Below, piece by piece: positions 22,644-36,210 of a stretch of DNA of 64,000 bases (positions are counted from its first letter, which is position 1; each line of letters begins with the position of its first letter). Below the pieces are notes generated by a model. It was not told where the DNA came from and ran no database searches. It saw only the letters and a list, made by a program, of their open reading frames with translations. The stretch is from positions 8,953,390 to 9,017,389 of the forward strand of contig NC_061816.1 of the NCBI RefSeq assembly GCF_021462225.1, read 5' to 3'. The DNA comes from Girardinichthys multiradiatus (taxonomy: Eukaryota > Chordata > Actinopteri > Cyprinodontiformes > Goodeidae). The translations under genes and the position numbers were made by a program.

Positions 22644-23833
22644 CACTCACCGGCCACTTTATTACGTACACCTTGCTAGTACCGGGTTGGACCCCCTTTT
22701 GCCTTCAGAACTGCCTCAATCCTACATGGCATAGATTCAACAAGGTACTAGAAACATTCCTCAGAGAGTTTGGTCCATATTGACATGATAGCATCATACA
22801 GATGCTGCAGATTTGTCGGCTGCATCCATGATGTGAATCTCCCGTTCCACCACATCCCAAAGGTCCTCTATTGGATTGAGATCTGGTGACTGTGGAGACC
22901 ATTTGAGTCCAGTGAACTCATTGTCATGTTCAAGAAACCAGTCTGAGATGATTCGTGCTTTATGACATGGCGCGTTATCCTGCTGGAAGTAACCATCAGA
23001 AGATGGGTACACTGTGGTCATAAAGGGATGGACATGGTCAGCAACAATACTCAGGTAGGCTGTGGCGTTGACACGATGCTCAATTGGTATTAAGGGGCCC
23101 AAAGTGTGCCATAAAAAATATCCCCCAAACCATTACACCACCACCACCAGCCTGAGTCATTTATACAAGGCACGATGGATCCATGCGTTCATGTTGTTGA
23201 CGCCAAATTCTGACCTGACCATCCGAATGTCGCAGCAGAAATCAAGACTCATCAGACTAGGCGTTTTTCCAATCTTCTATTGTCCGATTTTGGTGCAATT
23301 TTGTGCAAATTGTAGCCTCAGTTTCCTGTTCTTAGCTAACAGGAGTGGCACTCGGTGTGGTCCTCTGCTGCTGTAGCCCATCCGCCTCAAGGTTTGACGT
23401 GTTGTGCATTCAGAGATGCTCTTCTACATTGTAACGAGTGGTTATTTTAGTTACTGTTGCCTTTCTATCAGCTCGAACCAGTCTGGCCATTCTCCTCTGA
23501 CCTCTCGCATCAACAAGGCATTTGTTCCCACAGAACTGCTGCTCACTGGATATTTTATCTTTTTCGGACCATTCTCTGTAAACTCTAAAGATGGTAGTGC
23601 GTGAAAATCCCAGAAGATCAGCAGTTTCTGAAATACTCAGACCAGCCCGTCTGGCACCAACAACCATGCTGCGTTCAAAGTCACTTAAATCACCTTTCTT
23701 CCCCATTCTGATGCTCGGTTTGAACTGCAGCAGATTGTCTTGACCATGTCTAAATGCCTAAATGCATTGAGTTGCTGCCATGTGATTGGCTGATTAGTTG
23801 GACAGGTGTACCTAATAAAGTGGCCGGTGAGTG
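22644..23833 (-). mobile_element. Tc1-like transposon with both inverted ends, broken transposase
   Basis: Both ends carry CACTCACCGGCCACTTTATTA in inverted orientation; the right one abuts TA at 23834-23835. On the - strand, 23706-23410 gives the N-terminal DNA-binding part (MGKKGDLSDFERSMVVGARR, helix-turn-helix region SISETADLLGFS). 23102-22794 gives the C-terminal catalytic part (FQQDNAPCHKA, SPDLNPIEDLW). Frameshifts and stops between them break the reading frame. The 1190-bp length is normal for Tc1, so this is a full-length but dead copy. Confidence 0.9.
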
Positions 23834-23929
23834 TATACCTCCATGAAAAACAGAGGACATAAAACCAACCAATCACTGTTTGTAAGCACGGAACGCCTAC
23901 AGGTTGAGAAACGCCCACTTTCAGTCTGC

Positions 23930-24040
23930 AGAGAACCTCTTCTGTCCAGGGTGGATCCCGCCTCCCGCCCATAGACCACTTGAGATGGGCACCAGGTTCC
24001 CCTCCACCCACTATGGAAGAAGTGGTGGAAAATGACTGAC
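23930..24040 (-). repeat. Inverted dispersed repeat abutting CD200-like unit B
   Basis: Reversed, this reads like 8755-8880 (an AGTCAGTC start, then TTTTCCACCACTTCTTCC, CATAGTGGGTGG and GGGCACCAGG equivalents). It ends at about 24040, only about 22 bp upstream of the unit B start codon. It replaces the upstream sequence that units 1 and C share. Confidence 0.7.
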
Positions 24041-24061
24041 TGACTGAAGAACCACGTTACG

Positions 24062-26369
24062 ATGCTACTTGGAGGAAATCTATTCTTAATTTTTCTTTTT
24101 TTAACCTGTGGAGGATCCTTTCAGAAAGGTGAGAATAAACTCTGTTTATGATTTTTTATACGAAAATGGGATTTTCTTTTTAATTGTTCCCGACGCTGAA
24201 AGCATGTCTTTTATTGAATCAATTTATTTATTTATTCTCTGCTCCGATCTGAATGGAGTCATTCAGCACTGTGTTTTGGATTTCGAACAGAACCATTCTG
24301 AGTTTAATTCATGAAAGGGTTCTGTTCAGTGTGGACAAAGCTGGCACGGTGCCATCCTTTATACAACTGACGGTTACACTGGGCTCATCGGGGTGGAGAT
24401 TATGTTTAAAGAGAGGACGTCTATTTGAAATAAATGTACTTCTAATAGTAGTTGGATATCATACTTTTTAATTCTACTTAATAATATTTGAAGTAACGTC
24501 AAACTGATCTGAGAGCAGTTTTGGCTCCACAGCTGCCTCGTTTTATTACTATTTTCTATCTGCTGAGTCTAACACGTGGAGGACCAGTTAATATATAGTA
24601 GTTATAAAGTACATCTGCAGACTGCAGCAGGTTTCACTCATACCTACTTGTAGGTAGTGGTTTGATTTAGCTATTTAAAAGTACAGTGTGAATATTATTT
24701 TATATCTCTCTCAGACTACATAATTTCTAAGTAATAAATCTAAATTTACAATGTTACGGCTAATCAGTGCTTGAGTTGTCTTTTCCTCAAATACTTTTTT
24801 ACTAAAGAATTTTTTTTTAATGCTTTTTTCTTTTTTTAAGTACTTGAGAACAATCTTTAGCTTCTCTGCCCACCTCTTAATTCTAGGCTTTATTCATGTT
24901 CATTTGATAATTATAGCTTCAGTTAATAAAAACCCAGCAAACTTATTATTAATTATGAGAAAAATTATAAAGGTACATTTAGAGAAATGTTGTTGTTGTG
25001 CTTCTTTTGAAATATAAATGAAATGACCATGCAGGTCGGCCTTTGATTCATCTTCGATCTGGTTTCCTCTTGTTTATGTTCTTTATTCTAGTCATTGTTT
25101 ACTTGTGTTCTGGTCACCTCCCTTCTCTCCATGTTCATCAAGTTAATTAGTCATTCTCCTTCTGTATTGTTTAGGTTCTCTGGTCCTCAGCTGGTTCACG
25201 TTCTCCTTATTAGCTCCTCTCCCAGTTCATTGGTTCGTTCTCCACTTCCCACAGTATTTAAGTTCTCTGGTTTTTGTTGTTCACCACCGGATTCTCTGCA
25301 TTTGTTGCATTAGCTGCAACCTCCGTAGTTCTACATCTCCGTGTTTTGCCTGCACCCTGCCTATGTATGTATGTTTTGTCAACTATTATTAAAATCTTGT
25401 CGACTCACCATGCAGCTCCAAATTCTTCTGCCTGCATTTTGGTCCTGTTCAATCACAAACTATGACACACTGGGACTATTTTAAAGTCTTATTAGAGGGA
25501 GGACAAAATGAAAGATTCTTTCTTCTTTTAAGTTTAAAGATTGTGCCAAGCATGACTGTTTCTCAATAAATGTGATGTTCCTGCTAAAGAACACAGAGAA
25601 ACAAAAACCCTCTCATAGAACGATACGTGATATAAATAAAGTTACCCAGATCCATTTATTCTTTTATTTTTTCCCGCAGGTTTAGCAGAACCAATAAAAA
25701 CAGAGAAGTCTGTGTTAGCAGCAGAGGGAGAAGATGCTCCTCTCAGCTGTCAGCTCCTGGAAACTAAAAATGTCCAACAGGTCACCTGGCAGAAGGTCTT
25801 GGAGAAAACAGAAACAAACATCTGCTCCTACAACGAGCCTTTTGGTGAAACAGTGAATCCTGGCTTTAAAGAAAAGGTTCAGTTTACAGAAGCTGGACTG
25901 CAGAAGTCCTCCATAGTTATTAAGAGTGTTACAGAGCAGGATGAAGGATGTTATCTCTGTTTGTTCACCATCTACCCTGATGGAGCTCTGACAGGGACAA
26001 CATGTTTGAAGATTTATGGTAAGAAGATGACTGAATTAAAGGGTTCATTTTATAATTTGATGTTGATCATGATGTATGGAATGAATACTGATATTAAACA
26101 GGTGTATTATGGATATGCATTCAGTGGACAATATTGCACGCATGTATTAATATCATAATTGATTTATGATTTTAAATTTAATTTTCAGCCTTGGATAATC
26201 AATCTGGATCATCTGACAGAGGCTTCAGTAAGTTCATGTTCAGATTCTAACATGATGATTTTTCACTTTGTTCTGTTGCTGAGACACATTTAATTTTCTC
26301 CCTTAAGGACCACCTTCAATCATTCCAGTTGTGATAATGGCTGTGAGTTTTATCTTCCTGTTCATATAA
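24062..26369 (+). CDS. Single-Ig CD200-like membrane protein (unit B)
   Basis: Four exons assemble in phase: 24062-24128 (signal peptide MLLGGNLFLIFLFLTCGG), 25680-26018 (V-type Ig), 26189-26227 (stem, LDNQSGSSDRGF) and 26308-26369 (transmembrane, PSIIPVVIMAVSFIFLFI, then TAA). They total 507 nt, 168 residues plus stop. The Ig exon has the same length (339 nt) as in unit 1 and keeps APLSCQLL, VTWQK and DEGCYLCLF, with several substitutions such as NICSYNEPF for NICTYSEFF. The C-type Ig exon and the tail exons are missing. The stop lies directly after the membrane span, so almost no cytoplasmic part exists. The frame is open throughout, so it may be expressed as a short membrane-anchored V domain. 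It may equally be a decaying copy, as its upstream region was replaced by a repeat. Confidence 0.68.
25040..25475 (+). repeat. T-rich dispersed repeat ending in a TTTTGGTCC..TGACA tail
   Basis: A pyrimidine-rich stretch with CTCTGGTCCTCAGCTGG, a CACAGTATTTAAG segment, ATTAAAATC and a CTGCATTTTGGTCC..ACTATGACA end. Similar layouts occur at 40580-41285 (GCTCAGGTCC..CGTGACA) and 44620-44780 (GCGTTTGGGTCC..ACTGACA). The class is not identified; it could be a non-autonomous retroelement or DNA element. It lies in intron 1 of unit B. Confidence 0.45.
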
Positions 26370-26820
26370 AGATGTCAGAGAAGGTACTTCTATGAAACAG
26401 AGTTGTTGTTGTTGACTTTTACCTCATTAATGTCTCAGAAACATGTATTTGCTGACTGTTTGGTTTAATTCTCCAGGATACCACAGACAATCTTTGTCAA
26501 ACCTTTGGGGGACACCATATTGCAGGGTCATGATGCTGGAGGATCGGACCAAAGCAGACATAGTGAGAGGAAATAAGCTGTGACCCTTAGTGAAAGCAGC
26601 CAGACTTTTCTTCTTAGTTGAACAGCAGCTCATTCCTAATGTGATCCTTTCATTCACCTAACAGTTTAAATATGGATCCTCTTGTTAAATGCAAGAGGAT
26701 AAATGTAAAGTTTAAAAAGGAAAGCTGCCTTTTCAAATTGCAGGTGTTAAAACTTATTTTGCACATGGTACTAATCATTGCTCAGGAGGGGCAAATAACA
26801 CATTAGGGTGGAGTTTTGTT

Positions 26821-27327
26821 TAGGGGTGCACCGATTGCAGTTTTCTGGCCAATCACCGATCTCTAAAAAGCCTGACCTGCCAATACCGATTTTCTCCGTA
26901 ACCGATTTTTTAAAATTGTATTTTATATTTTTAATTTATAACTGACACTGTCAGGTGTTATAAGGTCACAATTCACCTTCAATGTTCCAGTCTTATTTTA
27001 TTGAAAAACATTGAACAATACCCGTGGAAGAATACGAACTTGTTTTAACTGCACATGAGGTAAGGCTCTCAAATATAAATGAGATGTTTAGAGGATTGCT
27101 ATCCAAACAACTAAATTAACTAAACAAAACAAGATCTGTTCTTTTCGTCTTTCATTTTTCACATTTTAATAATAAACAAAACTTTCACAACAGGTTAGAC
27201 TAAAAACCTGCCTTGGGCCTCTTTCCAAAAGGGGACAGTGGCTGATTTTCAGACCTTTGAGGAGGGGGATAAGATCTCTTTCAAAATTAAAGAAATTGGG
27301 TCTGGCCGATCGATCGTCGCACCGCTA
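26821..27327. mobile_element. Non-autonomous hAT element, D2 copy
   Basis: Duplicate of 2338-2844, with the same ends and the same GTTTTGTT flanks (26813-26820 and 27328-27335). It has a CATCG to CACCG change near its right end. Confidence 0.87.
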
Positions 27328-27517
27328 GTTTTGTTTTCTGTCGGTTCAAGTGAAGGGCTTGGATTTTATTAACTGTGAAGTTAGATAATGTTGTATTTGT
27401 GCCTCAAATGAGCCTCACTCAAACACTCTTTTCCGAGCTTCTCTCAAAGTTTTCTGACCTCGAGAAAATATGAGAACGCTATTTCCATCAACAGATCAGA
27501 CTTCAGGGTTGCAGAGG

Positions 27518-27823
27518 GGCTAGTACCTCCAGCAGTCATTGGGCGAAAGGCGGGACGCAGCCTGGACAGGTCACCAGTCTATCTCAGGGCAAAACGGAGA
27601 CACACAGGACTGACCACCATGCACACACGTATCCTCAGGGAAATCTAGGGAGACCGCATTGTTTTAGACTGTGGGAGACACCTAGAGTATCTAGACAGAA
27701 CCCACGTATGCTCAGGGAGAACATGCAACATGCATGCAGAAAAGGCGTTGCCTGGGATTTAAACCAAGGACCTTGCTGCAAAGCAGTAGTGCTACCCTTG
27801 GCACCACTGTGCAGTCCCTTTAT
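27518..27823 (+). repeat. Dispersed teleost repeat, D2 copy
   Basis: Duplicate of 3030-3340 at the D1/D2 offset. Confidence 0.65.
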
Positions 27824-30800
27824 TGATACATCTGATGAGGAATTGGATCACAGGGCATCAAGATGCATGTTAACAACAGCATTTAAATGGCTGCTTCTGT
27901 AGGATCAATATTCACTTTCGGATGCTTTGAGATTTATGAAGCAAGAGACTTAAGATTGTTTGTGGAGTAATTCCTCCAAAGGGAGGGGTTCAAGGATAGA
28001 CTAATGGTTGTTGCCTGCAAAAGTGTTTCAGGTGTTTTTCACACAAATACTGCCATATTCGATAAATGTGTGGCTTCATAGTGACCTCTATATCTTTGGC
28101 AGGGTATTGTTAACAAAAGCTAAAGATGTGTTTCCTTCAAAGTTTACATGTAAACAGTTGCAAATTATCTTTACATGTAAGGTGCCAATCATCTTAAAAA
28201 TGTATGCTGAGTCTGGAAAAAGCAGATTATACGGTAATTTACCAAGCTATAGTAGCTTTAAAAGCCAACATAAACCAAACTACATCAAACTTAAAATGAT
28301 GATGTTTGCTTTCATTATGATGGTGACATGAATGCATTACTATTTCACTCAGGGACAAAAACAGATCATACAGTTGGTTGAATCATCTTATCGGTGTGCA
28401 GCCAGCTGACAGATCTTACTGTATAAATCTAGTTTACGGCCTGCAGAGTCTTTAGTGCCCCAGGAGAGAAAGAAGCTCCAACATGCAACACTGCCTGACT
28501 CTGTGTGTCCTGACCATATGGATCAAAGATCAGCCAAGCAATAAAACCTGATTTAAACTGTAACAAAGTTTAATAAACAAGTAGCTGAGCTAAAATAAAG
28601 AAAAGCATTAAAACAGTTAGAATGTCTTCAGTATGATAAGCCAAATGATTTTATTACAAGATGTGAGAAAAACATAAAAATCCAACTGTAGTCATCAACT
28701 CCAGCAGTATTATAGATAACAAGCACTTTGGAAAATGAAGGAAAACAGCAAGTTGTAGCAAATGATGACTTTTGGACAATATTTTTCTCCTAGAGACAAA
28801 AAGTAATGTAAAATCATACCCTAATCAAATATAGGTTTGCTAAGTATTACCAAGAATTGATGACCTTTAGATTTTATGCAGGAGATGTTTTGGTGAAGGT
28901 AAATAAGCTGTTTAGAGCTGGCTGTCAACTATTCTAGGTTTTATAATTTATACTTCACTTTAGCTTTTATTATTTTCATGTATTTAAATGTTTTTACTGT
29001 TTTGTTGTGCTGTGAGATACTCATGTAAATGCTATATATTATATTATTATTATATTATTATTATGTCCAACTCCATGCCTTCGAAGTTCATCTTGGTAGA
29101 TTACGTGCAATATGCCCACTTATTGCTTTTTTTTTTTTTTTTTATTTCAATTCTTTGAAAATCAGACCCAAAATGTATCATTTGATAGATTTGTTTCTGT
29201 CTGCTTCTTGTTAACTGTTACTGGTTTCATTCAGGCAATTTTCTTGCAGTACCTCCTTTCTGTCTTACACATTATATTATTACGTACAAGGGGAAAAAAA
29301 CACTTTTACAAGCCTTTTACTTTCAGTCTCTGAATGTATGATTTATATCTTAATTAATGTGTTAACTACTGATATCTTTGTTCTAAATAAAAGCTGTGTT
29401 GATCATTAAGAGAATCAGTGAATTTCCATTTTTGTCTATTCATTTTATCGTGTTTATTGCCTTATTTCTTTTGTAAATTTTTCATGCAGCAAATCAAAGT
29501 ATGCTTAAATTGACTTGATTAATTTACCACATATTTACCGTTTCTCTGACATTAAAATGTAACAAACCAAACATTTCAGGGGTATTCAACATTTTTCAGT
29601 CTTGCCCCCCAAAACTGATGGAATTATAGATATATAAATTTTTTTACATGCTGAATTCATGTTAATGTATTTAAAGACATAACTTTAAAATGAAAGTATT
29701 TAAAAAGTCAAATCAATCAAAACTCACACTGCAGTACCTCTACTGTGTCACTAGGGGTCGCGACTCTGCTTTAGACTGTTTAAAGTTGTGTTTTTATTAG
29801 AATCAGACCAGAGGGTGTTTGTCTCTGCATAAGATATGGAACCAGCTTTACAATAGATGATCTTTTAGATATTTGTCATTACTAGTAGATTTTATGACTT
29901 GTTAGAAACCCAACTAGTGGGACGGATACTTTTTATTTAAAGTTGGAGGCTACATCAAGTCAATTATAAATCATCTGACTGAAATTGAGTTTAAAGCTAG
30001 AAATAAATCAACATAAAGCAAAATAAAAGCTGTAATTGCTAGGTATACATTAATAGACATTTTAAAATGATTTCAGTTATTTATTACATTCAATTCTAAA
30101 TTCAGGAATTCATTCATTGTGATTCATTAATAAGTCAACAACTCATTTGTGTAAAGGATGCATGTATTAGATTTACAAAACACAGGTATCTGATTTAAAG
30201 ACAGGACGGTAGATAAAATGGAGTTATGACGGAAATTCAATCTGAGAGATTCACCCGCACCTCCAGCTTCATCCAATGGCTCCTCCGTGCGTCTCCGCTT
30301 CAACCAATCAGCATCAAGTCCGCAGTAATCCTCAGCCAATAATCCTTCAAGGCTCTGCATTTAAAGTCCCCCATCCATGGATCTCCCTGTTCTCATCCGA
30401 GCTTCGACCCTCTCCACCGCATCGCCTCCATCCGGATTCTCAGCACCTCCATTTCCCTTATCGTCAGGCTTCCTCTCCATCACCAGTATCGGATCCCGGG
30501 GGAAGACAACTCTAATTCTAAGACGTTCATTCAAGTTTATGTCATTCTCAGCGTTTATGACTTCCTCTGGGGTCTGAGCGCCAAAGAAATAAACATCCGT
30601 TGTGTAACTTCTCTAATCGCATGTTTGTGTTTCTTATTGTGTCGCTACAGGATTGAAATGAGTTTCAGATTCTGGCGTGAGATTAAGATTAATAGATAAG
30701 AAAACAACATTAAAATACAATCCCATTCAAAAAATTTGAATATGCATTCCAATGAGGCTCGTTTGTCATGTTAAAATTACCTTTCTAAACTAACAACCTC

Positions 30801-32434
30801 TAAGCAGGTACTAAACATACTTTATATTAACCCCACATTTCTCCATTAAAAATGTTTGTTTTCATTAGCTGTAAGCGATAAATCATAATTATCAGAAATA
30901 TGGGCTTTAAAACATCAGTCTGTGTAAATAGTCTATATAAAGTGTTTTCTTAGTGAGTTAAAATAGTGAATAAAATGAACTTTTCAGTAATATTCTAATT
31001 TATTGAATATGACCGTATGTTCAATGACCCTACTTTGGGTCAGTCAGCCGGATTAAATTAAAGACTGTAGACAGATCTTGTAAATTCTTCATAAAACTAA
31101 TAAGTCTTCATTACTTTGTGTTTTTATTGCATATTAAATTCTCCACGTTCCTCTAAACAGTCCTCAGCGCGAACCTTTTATAACTGAACAATATGAGTAA
31201 AATATTATATGTTTAATTGTTTTTTGAAAGATCGTATAGCTCCTGAAAAAAGAAAATGAGGTTAGACAACAAACAACAGAGAAAAAACAGACAAAGCATC
31301 AACATCCAGCTACCAGCCCAAGAACCTCTGGGTTGAGACAGTAAAGCAAGCCAAGGTACATTTATCTGAACAGAACCAGTCTCACATAGAATCATTCAAA
31401 GCGCGTTACTATCCAACTCAAGTCCTGCTTTCAGTCAGGTTAAAGTAGGATTTGTAGCAAAGTAAAAGTAAAGTGTTGCAGGATAAAGTGATCTTAGTAA
31501 CCAGGCAAATTACTAAATGAATTAATAGAACATAGTATTCATGGTCTGTAGTCCTGCTTTTAGAGAAAACATTGGGGTTGTCTTGATTATGTAAGAGAAG
31601 CGCTCTTTACAACAAGATTGATAGACTGATGTCCGATTAGTGGGGAAATCCATTATGTTACATTTATATTTTTGTTTTTAAGCCCTAAAGAACCGTATTT
31701 AATACATGTTCTGTTATGCTGTGTAACAAGATCTTTATGGCGGACCAATTCTGCCATACTTAAGAATAAATTCACAATTAATTAGTTTAAAAAATGTATT
31801 ACCTGCCCAATAGATAGTTTAACAAACTAATTACTGTGCCATTAAATGTAACAAAATAAATAAGAAAAGTTTTATTTAGTAACTGATCAAAATAGCAGAC
31901 GTAAACAGATATTTCAATTTCAATCTTTTGCTGTTGTAATTTATCTCTGCGCCTTTTTTAAAGGTCTCTCATTTATGGCAGATGTGAGTTTATTAATTAT
32001 TTTCAGTTTCTATATTATTTTAAACTTAACTCTTAATCAGGACAGAAACCATCATTGAATGACTTATTTAAAAAAAGATTAGGACTGGCCATATGTACCA
32101 CACTTTAATTTGGAAATCTGAAAATATACTTAAAGCATCATTAAAAATGTTTAAAAACGCTACAATGTTCAACGTTGAAGTCTGAAAATATGTTTCCTCT
32201 GGTTAGATTAGGAAGACAGTGCGTCATTGAGTCATTTTGAAAACGGGTCCGTAAACGTGAAAACTACTCCGGCAGACTGAAGTATTTTCTCAGTTAGAGT
32301 CAACAGGATAAACCAGTGCCGTAGTAACACTCTGGGATAAACTATCCCAATTAACAGCGTCATCTACCACCAAGTCCGCAATGCTGCTGATTTCTTTAGC
32401 AGCAACACGACAGCAGTCAGCCGTTGACGGCGGC
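27824..32434. other. No gene recognised (D2 copy of 3341-7949)
   Basis: Same content as its D1 partner: ATT microsatellite near 29034-29064, T-run near 29129-29143 and the G+C-richer patch at about 30273-30545. No exon-like frames. Confidence 0.5.
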
Positions 32435-33000
32435 CAGTGTTACCAGGTGAGAAATGTAGGATTATCGTACTAGAGACGTAAAATTATCGTATTTTGAGGG
32501 AAATTATCGTACACTCGTCATAACCAAAACAACAAGTCTGTTGATGTGTTGAATAACGTCTAATAGGAACTCGCAGCATTGTGACGTCAGAACGGAATGG
32601 ATTTATCAACATCTGCAGCCCCACAGTGCTGGGCTCTGCTTCTTCTTCTTTTCTTTTCCTCGTTTCCTCAATCATGGGCGGGCGCAGTGGACTATTCAGC
32701 CAATCATGGCCGTTGTTCTGAGGCCAACGCATCACGTCACACGTAGGTCACATTTAGAAAAGCACGATTGGCTGGAATTTCCAGCATCTGTTCCCGAAAC
32801 TGGTCGCAGATGCCTTCAGGGTTCACAAAAAAACTCCGATAGACTTTGGCGATAGGCTGATGACAACTGATTACAACCACACATTCACGGAATGGTCAAA
32901 TTATCGTACATTTGGCCTTTTTTTAGGAATATTGATCGTACATCGTACAGAGTGCAAAATTATCGTACAAATACGATAATTATCGTACACCTGGCAACGG
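32435..33000. mobile_element. Putative hAT-like element with ATTATCGTAC iterons, D2 copy
   Basis: Duplicate of 7950-8515; its right edge reads CACCTGGCAACGG rather than CACCTGGCAATGG. Confidence 0.5.
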
Positions 33001-33239
33001 CTATTTTCTTCTTCGTGGGTTTTAGTTTCTTTGGCGGTTGGCAAGAAACATAAGGTACACATTACTGCCACCTATTGGTATGGAGTGTTGCTCAAAATTT
33101 CGTTTTGTGCACATTATTTTGCGTATGTGCTGTCAAAAATCATATTTTATTAATCAGCTTTGTTTTTCTAAAACAAAATAAACTGATTAGAAGTTGAATA
33201 CTTTCACTTTCTGAATCTCTCAGTAGTATGTTTGTTAAG

Positions 33240-33885
33240 TCAGTCAGTCAGTAATTTTCTACCACTTATTCCATAGTGGGTCACGGGGGAGCTGGTGCCT
33301 ATCTCCAGCAGTCTATTGGCGAGAGGCGGGGTACACCCTGGACAGGTCGCCAGTCCATCGCAGATGTTTGTTAAATGTTTTTTTATTCTTTCTAAATTGC
33401 TCCAACATTTCTTTCTCTCTCATTTCTCCAACATATTAAAAAAAAAGGTTCTATTGTTTCACTCTCTCCACAATGTTAAAATGTTCAGTATCATGTTGAT
33501 ATCATAAGACAAAAAGGTAAGAAACCAAGGACTTGTATTTGGCACTTTGACACATCCGATCTATTTCTCGTTCTTGTTTCTGTCATTTAAAAATCTTCTT
33601 TAAAATCTCTATCATGGTCTCCCAAGTAGATCTAGAAAATATTATTCATGCATTCGTGTCATCCTGTTTAGAGTTTTGTAATGCCCTGTTCATAGGTCTG
33701 GACAGATCTTTAACTTCACTCCTCCAAACCATTCAGAACTCAGCAGCCAGTGAGTAAATTCTCTCATATCTCCCCAGTCTTATGCTCCTTACACTGGCTC
33801 CAAGTTAAGTTTAGAATTAGATTTAACCTACAAGGGTCTAAATAGACAGGCTTCTAACTATTATTATAGAAATTAATCCTTTATC
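33240..33885 (+). repeat. Dispersed repeat plus L2 remnant, D2 copy
   Basis: Duplicate of 8755-9400: dispersed repeat to about 33365, then the L2 RT C-terminal remnant at about 33545-33885. Confidence 0.6.
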
Positions 33886-35207
33886 CTTCTTCTTGTCCAT
33901 GAGTATTAAATATTCTTTTGTATCTGGTAGAATCAATGGTGGTATTACTGGTAAAGATACTGTTAGATCCAAAAATTGATTGCCAGTTGTGTTCTTCTCA
34001 GTGAAATGGGTTCATGGAAATCAAATATATAAAAAAACAAAAGTGCTGGGAAAAAGAATATATGAATAAATTCACAGCTGTTAAAAAGTTTAAAGAAAAA
34101 TAGAAAAATTAGAAGAAAAAAAACAAGAGCACAGAATTTAATAGAAATATCATTTTATTGCCTCACAGGGAAATTCAGGTGTACCAGCAACAAAGTGAAA
34201 GGCAAATGGAGGCATACAAATACACACAAGGTAAAAAATATAAAAACAAAAAATAAGTACAGTTTGGGAAAAACATGAGACAAAAAAGACTAACAGTGGA
34301 GAGATAAATTATAACTAGCTAAAGATTGAAACTGAGATATCAATTTTGTTTGATAGTAATCAATCAATCAATCAATAAATTAAGCTTTATGTAAAGCATG
34401 TTTCATACATAATGAAAACAACCCCAATGCTTTCTAAAAGCTGGACTACAGATGGTACCGTGGACCATGAATAGTTCAATCTAATAATCAAGCTGTTTAT
34501 TTATTTCTGATTATTCTTTATTATGGCAGCATTGGTCCTCCATACTATATTTCCAAATCATTCATCATGAAGCTTTGATCCCTTGTTGTCCATTTCTCTT
34601 GATGCCAGACTTTTCAGTGTTGCCAGATTGGACAGGTTTTCACCCAGTTGGGCTTTTTTAGAACACGCTGGACTGGTTGCTAAAATTTGGGTTGCTTTTC
34701 ACAACATTTGGTGGTCTTTATTTATCATTTATTCTACAAGTATTTATAGGAAAATTCTATTAACATAGTTGCCATTGTGTGCCAGAACAGTACAAAGGAA
34801 CAATTGTCTGGAAAATGTGTCCTTGCACTTATATAATTAGTTCATTTTTTTTTTAATGTGGAGAATCTGTCGAACTTGACATCATCTATCAGTGATGATC
34901 TTTGTTCATTAAGTGTCCCTGTCAATTATATTGGTTAATGACAATTGTAGACAACCCTAATGGGGTTAAGAGTTAAACTAAGCAACCCAGGTGCCTTGGC
35001 CTGAAGCCTTTTATTTTTAACCCTTTAAGCTCTAACTACAGAAATAAATAAATGAATAAAACAGAAATCCGAGCGTAACTTCATCGTTTTAAAGAACATG
35101 GCGCCGCATTATTCATTATGAGTTTCAAGACGGCTTTTATTGCAGTGGGCGGGTTTTACAGTCATAAGGAAACCCGGTTTCAGCTATGACTGAAGGACCA
35201 CGTTACG

Positions 35208-35274
35208 ATGCTACTTGGAGGAAATCTAGTCTTAATTTTCTTTCTTGTAACACGTGGAGGATCCTTTCAGAAAG
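35208..35274 (+). pseudogene. CD200-like unit C: orphan signal-peptide exon
   Basis: It has the same 67-nt exon as unit 1 (MLLGGNLVLIFFLVTRGG) with a good donor (AAAG, then GTGAGA). The GC-box region lies upstream. No V-type Ig exon follows: D2 homology ends at 41930 before the position where unit 1 has its Ig exon, and a LINE and then Tc1 and RNase-block sequences follow. The exon probably arose as the truncated edge of the duplication. It could only be used if spliced to exons from elsewhere. Confidence 0.75.
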
Positions 35275-36210
35275 GTGAGAATAAACTCTGTTTAGGCTTT
35301 TTTTATACGAAAAGTGGGATTTCTTTTCTGATTGTTCCCGACGCTGAAAGCATGTCTTTTATTGAATCAATTAATTTATTTATTCTCTGCTCCGATCTGA
35401 ATGGAGTCATTTAGGACTGTGTTTTGGATTTTGAACAGAACCATTATGAGTTTAATTCATGAAGCGGTTCTGTTCAGTCTAGACAAAGCTGGCACAGTGC
35501 CATCCTTTAAACTGGCAGTTAGATTGGGCTCGTCGGGTGGAGATTATGTTTAAAGGGAGTACGTGTATTTAAAATAAATGTATTCCTAATAGTAGTTGTT
35601 CATCATACTTTTTATTTCTACTTGAATAATATTTGAAGTATTCATCTGAGAGCAGTTTTGGCTCCACAGCTGCCTCGTTTTATTGCTATTTTCTATCTGC
35701 TGAGTCTAACACGTGGAGGACCAGTTAATATATAGTAGTTTTAAAGTACATCTGCAGACTGGAGCAGGTTTCACTCATACCTACTTGTAGGTAGTGGTTT
35801 GATTTGGCTATTTAAAAGTACTTCAATGTGAATATTAGTTTATATTTCTCTCAGACTACATAATTTCTGATAAATAAATCTTAAATTACAATATTACGGC
35901 TACTCAGTGCTTGAGTTGTCTTTTCATCAAATACTTTTTTACTAAAGTAATTTTTTGAATGCATTTTTTAAGTATTTGAGAACAATATTTAGCTTCTCTA
36001 CCCCACCTCTTATTTCTAGGCACTATTTATGTTTTTTTTTTTTTTGATAATTCTAGCTTTTGTTGTTCTGTATATGCATGCAATACTTGGACCAGGCTTC
36101 TTTTTAAATATAAATGAAATGACCTTGCAGGTCTGCCCTTGATTCATCTTAATCTATCTATTCACCTACATAAGGTCAAAACAAGAAAATCTGATTAAAT
36201 TATAGGACTT

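Noticed and set aside
25712..26158. 148-codon single ORF continuing past the V-type Ig exon of unit B
   Set aside because: After the GTAAGA donor at 26019 the frame runs into intron sequence that is also found beside the LINE at 1543; the spliced model ends in a proper membrane span instead.
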